Position numbers and translations under genes: made by a program. From a virus, in the IMG/VR virus record IMGVR_UViG_3300050020_000142, positions 1-31,993 of that record: DNA of 31,993 nucleotides; one strand, 5' to 3'. Position 1 is the first letter of the stretch; every line of letters starts with the position of its first letter. Under the pieces are notes generated by a model. That model was not told where the DNA came from, did no database searches, and saw only the letters and a program-made list of their open reading frames with translations. Below are positions 8,122 to 16,004 of the stretch, piece after piece.

Positions 8122-9125
8122 CAGTTAGTCTCCACCGTGGCACTGGTCTCCACAGCCCAAAATCCATTATTTATCCCATGACTAACTATCTGGAAAGACT
8201 TTCCGGCGTAATCACCCCCGCCTACAAAAGTTTGTCCATCAGCAAAACTTGCAAGAGGATGACAGACGTGATAGACGCCCCGCAAGCGGCCCCGGATGCT
8301 CACCGCCACCAGTTCTATCACCTTAACTGGAGACAAGTAAACCGAGTTGTCAGGACCATTTGGAATCTGAAAGAGTCCCGCCATTGCTACCCCCACGTAG
8401 CCCACAGAGGCACCAAGGGCATTCATGTCTCCCATTTTTTGGGTGGTGATACTGGTTCCACCACCCCCGTAGGAACGAGCCATAAACATTCCTGGACCAT
8501 TGGCACCGGAAACAGCACACGGATAAATCGAGTCCAGGTTGTCAGTCGTGCTTCCACCACTCCCAACATTCTCTTGCGCCCTGCCATGAATCACACAGCG
8601 GTAAGCGTCCGTGGCTCCTTTCAACGAGAACACATCTCCAAACATGAAGGCCATATACACATTTACTGTATCCCCGCTCGCGACGAAAAGATAAAAGGTT
8701 CTGCTGTCGGCAAATAGTGTCCAAGCCCTGCCAGTAGCGTCAGCAGAAGCACTCTTGCGAATGACAACATGCCCTGATGTCAGAAGCTGTGCCGGTATCG
8801 GGAATTGACCAGAGCCGGTTCCTACTGGAGCACCCACTCCGGCAACGGACTCCCAGCCGGTAGCCCAAGCCTCCTTGTAAGTGCTAGTGACATTCGGCCC
8901 GGCATCATTGATAACGAGACCCAAACCAGCGCCAGCCCCCTGCTTGTAACAACCAATGTTGCCGCTGTTCGCGAACGGCTTGGTCCATTGAGCGGCGAGC
9001 GTGTGGCCCGCATAACTAGTCACCAAGCAAGCATCGAGCACAGCCAGCAAACTGCCGGCGGCTCCAGTGAGGAGACCGGGACCGGACACATCAGAACTGG
9101 TGAAGACGGTGAATTGTGACGCCAT
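8121..9125 (-). CDS. Phage virion/tail protein (334 aa)
   Basis: A 334-residue protein beginning MASQFTVFTSSDVSGPGLLT, followed by GAAGSLLAVLDACLVTSY. This N-terminal pattern (TSSD, then a Leu-rich helix, then a Trp-Lys-Pro-Phe segment) is one I associate with a widespread phage structural protein of unknown exact function. The remainder is beta-rich with Gly-rich turns (SYGGGGTSITTQ). The gene lies one base downstream of its upstream neighbour and overlaps the next by one base. A minor tail, fibre or decoration protein is likely from context; no enzymatic motif is seen. Confidence 0.66.
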   Translation of the reverse strand: MASQFTVFTSSDVSGPGLLTGAAGSLLAVLDACLVTSYAGHTLAAQWTKPFANSGNIGCYKQGAGAGLGLVINDAGPNVTSTYKEAWATGWESVAGVGAPVGTGSGQFPIPAQLLTSGHVVIRKSASADATGRAWTLFADSRTFYLFVASGDTVNVYMAFMFGDVFSLKGATDAYRCVIHGRAQENVGSGGSTTDNLDSIYPCAVSGANGPGMFMARSYGGGGTSITTQKMGDMNALGASVGYVGVAMAGLFQIPNGPDNSVYLSPVKVIELVAVSIRGRLRGVYHVCHPLASFADGQTFVGGGDYAGKSFQIVSHGINNGFWAVETSATVETN

Positions 9126-9126
9126 A

Positions 9127-9810
9127 TTAAACCTCAGAGATTACCAATTGCCCCGCCAGGAACTGCGGCGTGATTCCCGCTACCACCGAGAGCGATGATA
9201 GTTGTCCCAAGAGACCCGAACCATGCGTAACCACAGTTATATCCGCACCTCCCGACAAAGCGGACACAGTGCAAGTATCACCTGCTACCGTTTTGACAAA
9301 ATAAGTAACGCCCTGAGAAAACCCTCCTGGTAACGAACCACCCGGGGCTGTCAAAAGCTGTATCGGTGTCAGCGTAGCCAGACCGCTTGCCTGGTAAAAC
9401 AGGTTACCCGCCACCGTGGCAAAAAAAGCTGAGTAGGTCTGGATCAGGGGGAAAGCATAGAGCAGCTGACCTACCCCCGCTGCTGCCGTTCCAACGCCAA
9501 CCCAAGTGACAACCGAACTGAGCGCAGTGCATACCGCAAAAGTCACATTAGCCGTGTTCGAGACCTGATTGCCAGCCACAGTCCAGCCCGCCGCACTCCG
9601 GGGAACCGCCACTCGAAGATAGCCAGTATAGGTTGCCTCATTGGCGGTCTGATCCCCGGTCAACCCCGGGTCACCAGTATGGAGCGAGACATAGAGATTT
9701 CCAGGAGCAGCGGATGGCTGTAGGCCGCCTGCGTCACCCACGTTAGCATAGGCAGTGTTGACATCGAGCAACTTGAACCAGTTGTCCGCGTAATTAGTTG
9801 ATTTTGGCAT
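9127..9810 (-). CDS. Gp80-like tail fibre/virion protein (227 aa)
   Basis: Residues ~38-77 read NLYVSLHTGDPGLTGDQTAN then EATYTGYLRVAVPRSAAGW. This is the signature of a common phage minor structural module (the mycobacteriophage Gp80-type N-terminal domain). The rest is Val/Thr/Gly-rich and strand-forming, ending in a repeated beta pattern (GVTYFVKTVAGDTCTVSALS). I start at the ATG at 9810, 14 bases after the upstream gene; an earlier start at 9870 would overlap that gene by 47 bases. It is a virion protein, likely in the tail tip or fibre complex. Confidence 0.7.
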   Translation of the reverse strand: MPKSTNYADNWFKLLDVNTAYANVGDAGGLQPSAAPGNLYVSLHTGDPGLTGDQTANEATYTGYLRVAVPRSAAGWTVAGNQVSNTANVTFAVCTALSSVVTWVGVGTAAAGVGQLLYAFPLIQTYSAFFATVAGNLFYQASGLATLTPIQLLTAPGGSLPGGFSQGVTYFVKTVAGDTCTVSALSGGADITVVTHGSGLLGQLSSLSVVAGITPQFLAGQLVISEV

Positions 9811-9823
9811 AAATTTCTTATGA

Positions 9824-10615
9824 TTAAGGAGCAGTCCACGTAACCGGATAGTTGGACGGATACGGGTCACTCGTTGCCGGAACAGCTATATACCCGGTAT
9901 CAAAGGCAGGCCCAGAAGGTGAACCTGTGTGTCCAGTAACACGAATCCATCCCCCCAACTCCGTATGATTGCCTGTGAGGTGAACGGTGACCGAATAGCC
10001 CGAAAAAACAGGACTAGGAAGACTAAGAGGAGTGCCTCCCGTTTCAAAAATTGGAGTGCTATTACCCTGATAGTCTGCATCCAAAACGAGACCATAATAC
10101 ACAATTGGCAGTGGAACAACTGTGACCTGACAAACGTCAGTGCAGAGAGCACCCAAAGAATCTGTCGCAGTCACAGTAAAGTTCGTGGTGCCAGCCGTTG
10201 TCGGCGTTCCGGAAATCACTCCAGAAGAACTGAGCGTCAGACCATCTGGCAAGGAATCGGTCGTCGAAAAAGTGCGCGGGCCAGTTCCAAAAGAACAGAC
10301 CAACGTCTGGGAATAAGCCGTCCCAACGGTGCCACCAGAAAGCGAGTCTGAGTTGGTAATGCACCCCGTCGAAGGCGGCGGAGGCGGAGGCGGTGCCGGT
10401 GGCGTCGGTGGCGTCGGTGGGTTGGTTGATACACAGGTCCACAATTGGTTATCCCACACAAACCCCGGGGGACACCAACCACTCTCGTCACCCATATCCA
10501 CCCAAATTGTGCCCGACCCCGAACTACTGGTAATGGCTATCCCTGGGCAGACCGGAGGAGAAATGTAGTCCAACTTGACCCTACGGAGTTTCAATACATC
10601 CAAGACAGCGTTCAC
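9824..10615 (-). CDS. Virion adhesin-like protein with Ig-like (He_PIG) domain and poly-Pro linker (263 aa)
   Basis: The start is GTG at 10615, overlapping the upstream TGA (GTGA). Residues 4-23 ([20 protein letters not shown]) repeat a motif found near the C-terminus of the gene at 6476. A Trp/Cys segment ([16 protein letters not shown]) leads to a Pro/Thr-rich linker at 66-81. Residues ~86-166 form a putative Ig-type He_PIG/cadherin-like repeat ([19 protein letters not shown], then FTVTATDS). The C-terminal ~95 residues are another strand-rich module. The layout of anchor, flexible linker and Ig domain fits a surface-exposed decoration or adhesin. Ig-like domains on phages often bind carbohydrates weakly. 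Confidence 0.74.
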   Translation of the reverse strand: MNAVLDVLKLRRVKLDYISPPVCPGIAITSSSGSGTIWVDMGDESGWCPPGFVWDNQLWTCVSTNPPTPPTPPAPPPPPPPSTGCITNSDSLSGGTVGTAYSQTLVCSFGTGPRTFSTTDSLPDGLTLSSSGVISGTPTTAGTTNFTVTATDSLGALCTDVCQVTVVPLPIVYYGLVLDADYQGNSTPIFETGGTPLSLPSPVFSGYSVTVHLTGNHTELGGWIRVTGHTGSPSGPAFDTGYIAVPATSDPYPSNYPVTWTAP

Positions 10616-12645
10616 GGCATCCCCACTGATGTTATTGGCGGCTGCATGCCGCCCAAGTCATTCTCTGCCATCCGAGTAGCAATCACTACAGCCACCCGAT
10701 CCGCGGCTTCCTGAGAGACTATGCTATCCGCCGTCCCGACGCCGGCTGACTCATAGCCACCCTGCTCAAGCACTTCTGTTTTTACGGACTTGTATTCCGC
10801 GACACACGTTGCGGCAAGGTCCGCCACCACAGCACCGTAGTCCGGGCTACTAACAGAGGCCCCGTCATACCGGACTGCATTGAAACCGGTTTCGTCGTCG
10901 CATGCGATGGCATCACCTGACAAATCTTCCGGCACCAGGAAGGCAAACGGACGAATCCATCGCAAGGTAGCCGGGCCATGACCCACAACCAAAAGCTGAA
11001 AATTCCTGTCGATGTTATCCTGATCCGGCGACTCCGCCCCGCATGATCCCGAGCAGCTATCTGCCGGTTTTTGGTTGGCATCCTCCGTCCGCAGGGTTCG
11101 CGACTGGGCTTTGAAGGCATACACGGTATCTCGCGCACTGATCGACTGGTCATAAGACAAGCTCCCTTTGCTAACAGCAACCATCTTGCTCATTATCTGG
11201 CGAAATGCCCCGCGCGTGCCACCAGCGTAGAACACCCCCAGATTCAAATTCTCCTCCACACCGGCAAAGGCAACATCCACCCAGGAAAGCCGGCAGCGGG
11301 TGCCCGGGTCCTTCAACTGCGTTGAGGCGGTAGCACCAAAGTAACCGCGTGTAAACAGTCCCCAAGTTATCGGGCACCGATTGTCCAACCGATCTGGAAT
11401 GAATGCCTCCCACAAACGATTTTTTCCATCGAAATCGACCGAGACGTGAAAAATTCTCTCGGTGTTCGCGACCTGCCCATACATCCACTCCACCGGGCGC
11501 GTGCCTATCCAATACCCCGACCACGAGGGGCCAGAATCGTCAGCCAGTGTGGTCAGGCTGGCGTGGTTCAGGACCCAAGTGTGCCGGTTGTATGTGTCTT
11601 CAGCGGGCACAGACATCATCAGCCACTGTCCGTAAATCCCGGCGGCAACCTGCGACAGGTCATCACTCAGGACAGCTTTACTCACCAGCATTTCGTTGTC
11701 CCGAATAGGAAGCCGCGTGGTGATCTTCCCGCTTAGCGCCGGGTCATAAAAAGCAATCCCCGTGGGAGAAAACCACACCAAGCGCCCGTAGTGGGAAACA
11801 CAGGACTTCGAGCACAGGCAGCCCACACCGATCACTTCCTCCTGGAAGTTTGGCGTCGTGGTCCACTGGCTTCTGTCTCTGATGTTGGCCTGGAGGATGG
11901 ACCCGTTGACATCAGTGAACACCATCAACTGCGGTGACTCGGTGGACGGTGTCACGACCATCGCTGTGACTCCGGAGCGGAAGAAAAACGAAACCTGGCC
12001 GCCAAGGTAGCCCACTTCGCGGAAGCTGAAGGGGTTGGAAATATCACTGGCCAGAACCTGATGATCGTGCGCCACCCAGAGCCGATCACCCACCCAGGCC
12101 ATATCTCCACCGGCTGGGGTCCCATATGCATCCCCGGAAACATGCCCGGAATTTGCCCCGTCATACCACGCAGGTGCGGTAAGGCCACCATCTTGCGCAA
12201 ACATTACGGCCTTCGGGGTGATCACCTTTATCGCTGGGGCCGGCCCAACCCCGGGAGAAACCCCGTCTGACGCAATCCGCTCTGCGGACTGCGTGGCTTG
12301 AATCCAAAAGACTTGCCGCGCGTAGGGGGAAAGCTGGACGTTGGGAAGCACGTTGAAGTTGATAAAGGGCCAGTCCGCAACATAGACCTTCCCATCAATT
12401 GCCACGACCGCCTGTTCCAGGCCGTTGTTTGGCCGGAAGATAAAGCCGCCCTGGAGGTTTCCATCCGGGAGTGTCAAGACACAGCGGTAACCCGGGCGGC
12501 AACTGATTGTCCCCCCGACATTTAGGACGTTGACTCCACACCAGTAATATCCGAGTGGTATCTGTCCCGGGTCCTGATCAGACTTCATCCCGGAGAAGAA
12601 AACTCCGTCCTGATCCACAATGCGGACTGACGGGCTAGGCGGCAC
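10612..12645 (-). CDS. Large propeller-like tail protein, tail tubular B/stabilisation type (677 aa)
   Basis: The start is GTG at 12645 with a GGGAGG ribosome binding site located inside the last codons of the HNH gene. The 677-residue sequence has repeated strand pairs with aromatic turns (for example [18 protein letters not shown], then [20 protein letters not shown], then [19 protein letters not shown]), the pattern of a beta-propeller such as the tail tubular/nozzle proteins of podoviruses. It contains unusual Cys clusters (CLCSKSC, CSGSCG). The C-terminal ~100 residues are helical and Ala-rich. It follows the adaptor-like gene in the order seen for podovirus tail gp11/gp12 pairs. The assignment rests on size, strand pattern and gene order, not on a specific motif. 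Confidence 0.66.
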   Translation of the reverse strand: MPPSPSVRIVDQDGVFFSGMKSDQDPGQIPLGYYWCGVNVLNVGGTISCRPGYRCVLTLPDGNLQGGFIFRPNNGLEQAVVAIDGKVYVADWPFINFNVLPNVQLSPYARQVFWIQATQSAERIASDGVSPGVGPAPAIKVITPKAVMFAQDGGLTAPAWYDGANSGHVSGDAYGTPAGGDMAWVGDRLWVAHDHQVLASDISNPFSFREVGYLGGQVSFFFRSGVTAMVVTPSTESPQLMVFTDVNGSILQANIRDRSQWTTTPNFQEEVIGVGCLCSKSCVSHYGRLVWFSPTGIAFYDPALSGKITTRLPIRDNEMLVSKAVLSDDLSQVAAGIYGQWLMMSVPAEDTYNRHTWVLNHASLTTLADDSGPSWSGYWIGTRPVEWMYGQVANTERIFHVSVDFDGKNRLWEAFIPDRLDNRCPITWGLFTRGYFGATASTQLKDPGTRCRLSWVDVAFAGVEENLNLGVFYAGGTRGAFRQIMSKMVAVSKGSLSYDQSISARDTVYAFKAQSRTLRTEDANQKPADSCSGSCGAESPDQDNIDRNFQLLVVGHGPATLRWIRPFAFLVPEDLSGDAIACDDETGFNAVRYDGASVSSPDYGAVVADLAATCVAEYKSVKTEVLEQGGYESAGVGTADSIVSQEAADRVAVVIATRMAENDLGGMQPPITSVGMP

Positions 12646-13288
12646 GGACGCCTCCCTTGCGGATGTTGTCCAACGCCCACAGAGGTTGCAGATTCTGGTG
12701 GTTAAAACACACCCGCTGTTGTCCTGGATCAGTCAAATCAAAAGCCGAACAGGGCTTTATGTGGTCCACATGCCACTTTCCGTAGTTCTCCCAAGACATC
12801 CCTGGCAGAAACAGTTTCTCAAGGTGTGCGATCAACTCCGCTGCCGAGCACCCGACAAGCTCCTGGGTCGAAGCACTCTTTTTAGAGATGCCCCGAACCG
12901 CGTCCCAAACTCGTTTTCTCAAACACCGACCCACTCGCCAACTAGGATCAGCAGCCTGTTTTTTGGCGCGCCAGACCTTCAATCTCGCATTTAGCTGTTC
13001 CCGGTGCTCTTGCGCCCACTTCTTAGAATAAGCAATGTTTTTCCCCGGATTTGTATAGTAGATTTTTCGGGCGGACCGCCGGGCAGATTCTAGGTATCTT
13101 TCCCGGTTCTCCTGACGCCAGACAGCGCACTGTCTGCGGCGCTTTTCTAACCTCTCCGGGTGCCGCTGAAGGTATCTCTTATTTCTGGCGTTAGCGGCGG
13201 CACGCTTTTTCAAAAGCTCGAACCAGCACCAGGCAAAAAACAGAGTTAATTTTTTCTTATCCACAGCATTAGCGAATGTCGTAGTCAT
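12635..13288 (-). CDS. HNH homing-type endonuclease (217 aa)
   Basis: The C-terminal domain has the HNH core WHVDHIKPCSAF (residues 172-183) and FNHQNLQPLWALDNIRKG (195-212), with the catalytic His in the DH pair and the NHxN element intact. The N-terminal ~110 residues are a very basic helix rich in Arg/Lys/Tyr with a loose repeat (RYLQRHPERLEKR, RERYLESARR), probably DNA binding. The start overlaps the end of the upstream structural gene by 20 bases and its stop lies 11 bases inside the next gene, so it is wedged between two tail genes. It is a free-standing homing endonuclease rather than a virion component. No intron sequence is seen around it. Confidence 0.86.
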   Translation of the reverse strand: MTTTFANAVDKKKLTLFFAWCWFELLKKRAAANARNKRYLQRHPERLEKRRRQCAVWRQENRERYLESARRSARKIYYTNPGKNIAYSKKWAQEHREQLNARLKVWRAKKQAADPSWRVGRCLRKRVWDAVRGISKKSASTQELVGCSAAELIAHLEKLFLPGMSWENYGKWHVDHIKPCSAFDLTDPGQQRVCFNHQNLQPLWALDNIRKGGVRAA

Positions 13289-14276
13289 CTTTCGCGCGCG
13301 GGTTGCTCTGATCGAGCACCTGGATAGGATGATAAACGGGGGGCTCTGCGGCCTGCTGGCTCTCCAATTCCATCCGCGCCGAATCTGCCTCTAGGGTATG
13401 GGCCTCGGCAAGCTGGTTGTCACTATACATTTTGCGCGCTTGCAGCGCAATCAGTAAAGCGATCCGGCTGCGCAGCGGGACATGATCAAAGCGCGAGGTG
13501 AAAGTGGGGTTGGTCCTGCGGAATGCAATCCGCGCCCAATTGCACGAGCGGTTGAGTTGAATGCGACGGTATTGTGGGAGCGTTTCATCCGGTTCCATGA
13601 CCGTGAGAAGGGTGCCCGTCGCACCAGACGCATCGACAGTCGATAACTGAACACTCCCAACCGTGGGCTCCTTGTAAAGACCCGTAATCCGGGCAATATC
13701 GGGCGCGCCAACATCAGGAATTGCAGCCCCGTAGATCGTGGGGACCTGGTAGCCGTTGATCCATGCGCCTGAGCTATCCTGCCGGCGAAGGACATTGCCC
13801 CCGGCATCAAAACCATAGACCAGGACCTGCTTTCCGTTGTCAGCGGGTGTCTGGAGATGCGCCACCAATTTTGACGGTTCCACCAACTCCCGGTAGGTGC
13901 AATGGAACTTGCCCTGATCTGCCCATCGCCATTCACAAATAGTCCGGCAATCCCCCGGGCCGTTCAGGTGAAATGAAAACAACTGGCTCACGCCCAGCGC
14001 CGGCTGGCCGCCGATGTTCACCGCGATCACTGTGTCCACTTCCCGCGGGAGGGCAATGCAGCGCCGCCCGCAGCCCGCCGGATTATTACAGATGGTGCCT
14101 TCATTGCAACTTCTGCAACCTTGTGTGCAGATGTCAAGGAAACCCTTCCAGCCCTCAAGGTCCTCCTTGTTGGCTATCAGCGACACGGAGTCGCCCAACC
14201 AAGTGAAGAGCTTCTGGTCATCACAAACCCCAATGATCTTGCGGGCTTCCTGGTATATGTCATCAACCCTGAAAAT
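13269..14276 (-). CDS. Conserved phage tail/adaptor-like structural protein, probable ATT start (335 aa)
   Basis: The frame stays open and protein-like upstream of the first usual start (TTG at 14198). The 26 extra codons read VDDIYQEARKIIGVCDDQ and then KLFTWL, and they run back to an ATT at 14276 placed 4 bases after a strong GAGGAGG ribosome binding site. No ATG, GTG or TTG lies between. I therefore propose an ATT start, giving 335 residues. An N-terminal helical domain (to ~46) is followed by a Cys-rich segment (CTQGCRSCNEGTICNNPAGC, 50-69), then CIALPREVDTVIAVNIGGQP and a beta-rich middle. The helical C-terminus (ALLIALQARKMYSDNQ) resembles adaptor proteins. Position before the propeller-like gene suggests a head-tail adaptor or tail tubular A-like role. 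Confidence 0.72.
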   Translation of the reverse strand: MFRVDDIYQEARKIIGVCDDQKLFTWLGDSVSLIANKEDLEGWKGFLDICTQGCRSCNEGTICNNPAGCGRRCIALPREVDTVIAVNIGGQPALGVSQLFSFHLNGPGDCRTICEWRWADQGKFHCTYRELVEPSKLVAHLQTPADNGKQVLVYGFDAGGNVLRRQDSSGAWINGYQVPTIYGAAIPDVGAPDIARITGLYKEPTVGSVQLSTVDASGATGTLLTVMEPDETLPQYRRIQLNRSCNWARIAFRRTNPTFTSRFDHVPLRSRIALLIALQARKMYSDNQLAEAHTLEADSARMELESQQAAEPPVYHPIQVLDQSNPRAKDDYDIR

Positions 14277-14290
14277 AACGCCTCCTCTTA

Positions 14291-14674
14291 TTAGCGGTCA
14301 GTTTCCTTGCCCAGCGCGCGGGCGATGGTGTCGAGCGCTTTTTCGGCGTCCGTGCCCGGCCCTTCGTCATCGCCCTCATCGTCGTCCTCATCGTCCTCTT
14401 CAACATCCCCGAAACATTTCACCTCGATGGTGCATTCATACCAGTGCTTTCCGTTAGGAAGCACTCGGCTGGTCTCCGAGGTCTTGCAGAAGCAAATCTC
14501 CATGCTGCCCTCATCCGGCAGGTCCAGTTCTTCCGGCCCGGAGTAATGAAAGCTGGGATAGTGCTTCCCGTCGCTGCCTTCCGAAGCCGAGGTCATCGAC
14601 CCCATCCCAAGGTTGCCACCGAATTCTTCCTTCGAGCTAACGCCCAGGTCCGTATGATCATGTTCTTCGTCCAT
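14291..14674 (-). CDS. Acidic capsid-staple-like protein (127 aa)
   Basis: A 127-residue acidic protein. The middle reads YPSFHYSGPEELDLPDEG, then MEICFCKTSETSRVLPNG and a strand YECTIEVKCF. This layout (a YPSxxxxG peptide, Leu-Pro-x-x-Gly turn, and two hairpins) resembles small capsid staple proteins that clamp neighbouring capsid subunits. The C-terminus has an unusual acidic tract (EEDDEDDDEGDDEG) and then a short helix. The start is 3 bases after the stop of the small 59-residue ORF. The similarity is from pattern recall only; a different small virion protein is possible. Confidence 0.6.
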   Translation of the reverse strand: MDEEHDHTDLGVSSKEEFGGNLGMGSMTSASEGSDGKHYPSFHYSGPEELDLPDEGSMEICFCKTSETSRVLPNGKHWYECTIEVKCFGDVEEDDEDDDEGDDEGPGTDAEKALDTIARALGKETDR

Positions 14675-14677
14675 AAG

Positions 14678-14857
14678 TCAAGTTTCGTTTGGGTCCGGAA
14701 AGTTCTTCACCGTCAGTTTATACTTCGGAGCGCCTATCGTCGTTGTCCCGCCGCGCTCGCTCTTGCACCTATGAGAAATCTTCGTGACCCGTTCATGGTG
14801 AACTGGAGTCTGCCCACGGCAGCTTTTCCCGATGGTTCCTAAGCAATGCGGACCCAT
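14678..14857 (-). CDS. Small basic phage protein (59 aa), probable
   Basis: A 59-codon frame from ATG 14857 to TGA 14678 fills the gap between the collagen-like fibre gene (stop at 14839) and the acidic protein (start at 14674). The translation ends TTTIGAPKYKLTVKNFPDPN, which has sensible strand-forming composition, and the rest is basic with two Cys. It overlaps the fibre gene by 19 bases and precedes the next gene by 3, matching the tight spacing of this genome. There is no clear ribosome binding site, and a different internal start is possible. No family is recognised. Confidence 0.5.
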   Translation of the reverse strand: MGPHCLGTIGKSCRGQTPVHHERVTKISHRCKSERGGTTTIGAPKYKLTVKNFPDPNET

Positions 14858-15999
14858 GATAATGTGCCCGCGTTAATTGTTGCCCAAGCCAGCCCACCAA
14901 CGTCCCCCACCTGCGGCGCGACCGCAATCCCCGCGATGGCAAGAGTCTCTCCAATCCCAGCGTGACACACCGCGTTGACCGTTACTTGTTGCGACTGGAC
15001 CTGGGCCGTGTGCGTGAAAACAAAGGCGGTGAAAGTCTCCGAGCCCGCTATATCCACACTCGTCGTGGTATTCTTCAGCTTGAACTTGGCATAGACAAGC
15101 TCGGGAGCGTTGCCGGTCTGCGCGGTCTGAATAGTGGTCGTCACCGGGATTGTTGCCGTCACCAAATAGGTTCCGGATTCCGGGGCATTAAACTCCAAAA
15201 GCAGGCCGCCGAAGTTAAGGGAACCATAGGCGGTAGCGAGACTGTAGGGAGCACTTGCCCCCGTGGCATAGACATACCCGTTCTGCGCCGTGATGTTTGA
15301 TCCGGGTGCGCCTTGCACACCGGTAAGCCCGGGGGCTCCCTGATCCCCCTTCTGCCCCGTCGCGCCCTTAGCGCCCACCGCATTGGCTCCCGTGGGGATC
15401 ACGAGAGACCCAGGCTGCACGTAGGACACCAAATTCGGCGCAGCCACCTGGAACGTCGCGAAAACAATTCCGCCCGGAAGAACCGCAGTCACGAGATAAT
15501 AGCCGGAGCCCGCAATGAAAACGTCCATCCCGGCCACAATCACCGGATTGGGGTCCACCAAAAACTGAACCAGAGGATTCTGCGGCGTGGGCTGATTGAA
15601 GCCCTGCGTGACCACTGTGAAGGCGTTTGTTCCCCTCTGGCCTGACGCACCCGGGACACCCGGATCGCCCTTCAGACCGCCCAGGCCGTCCCGGAATAGC
15701 CGAAGGAAATAACAAGCCAGCCCCTCGTCAACTCCCCGGGGATTACCCGGAAGACCAACATCTAGCTGGCACGGCAACGACCACGTCACCACGCCGTTGA
15801 TCTCCGTTTTTACCACCGTTCCGAAAAACTGAGTGGTGAAATTCTCGATCTGGCTGGGGAGAGATTCGCAGCGCGCAGAGTTTTTAGCACTGTGGCCGCA
15901 AGGGTTGTTGCAGCCCAGGCTCTCTCGCCCACAGGAGTCAATCGGATTGGGATTCCGGTTCTCCCCGCAATTATCGCAATTCTTTGTATCTCCAGGCAT
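14839..15999 (-). CDS. Collagen-like fibre protein with Cys-rich N-terminus (386 aa)
   Basis: Two Gly-X-Y tracts are visible: GLKGDPGVPGASGQRG (108-123) and, longer, residues 209-233 (GAKGATGQKGDQGAPGLTG onward). They flank a beta module (residues ~124-200) with GFNQPTPQNPLVQFLV and VFIAGSGYYLVT, a type I associate with phage fibres. The C-terminal ~140 residues are a strand-rich jelly-roll-like domain, comparable to C1q/TNF heads that trimerise collagen stalks. The N-terminal 45 residues contain eight Cys (CDNC, CNNPC and others), which may bind metal or form disulfides at the virion anchor. It is most likely a trimeric virion fibre or spike. It begins 5 bases after the lipoprotein gene. Confidence 0.82.
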   Translation of the reverse strand: MPGDTKNCDNCGENRNPNPIDSCGRESLGCNNPCGHSAKNSARCESLPSQIENFTTQFFGTVVKTEINGVVTWSLPCQLDVGLPGNPRGVDEGLACYFLRLFRDGLGGLKGDPGVPGASGQRGTNAFTVVTQGFNQPTPQNPLVQFLVDPNPVIVAGMDVFIAGSGYYLVTAVLPGGIVFATFQVAAPNLVSYVQPGSLVIPTGANAVGAKGATGQKGDQGAPGLTGVQGAPGSNITAQNGYVYATGASAPYSLATAYGSLNFGGLLLEFNAPESGTYLVTATIPVTTTIQTAQTGNAPELVYAKFKLKNTTTSVDIAGSETFTAFVFTHTAQVQSQQVTVNAVCHAGIGETLAIAGIAVAPQVGDVGGLAWATINAGTLSWVRIA

Positions 16000-16004
16000 A
16001 GGCG

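Noticed and set aside
12635-13288. Group I intron carrying the HNH gene
   Set aside because: The HNH gene overlaps both neighbours and both neighbours are complete genes, so there is no room for intron sequence and no split exon.
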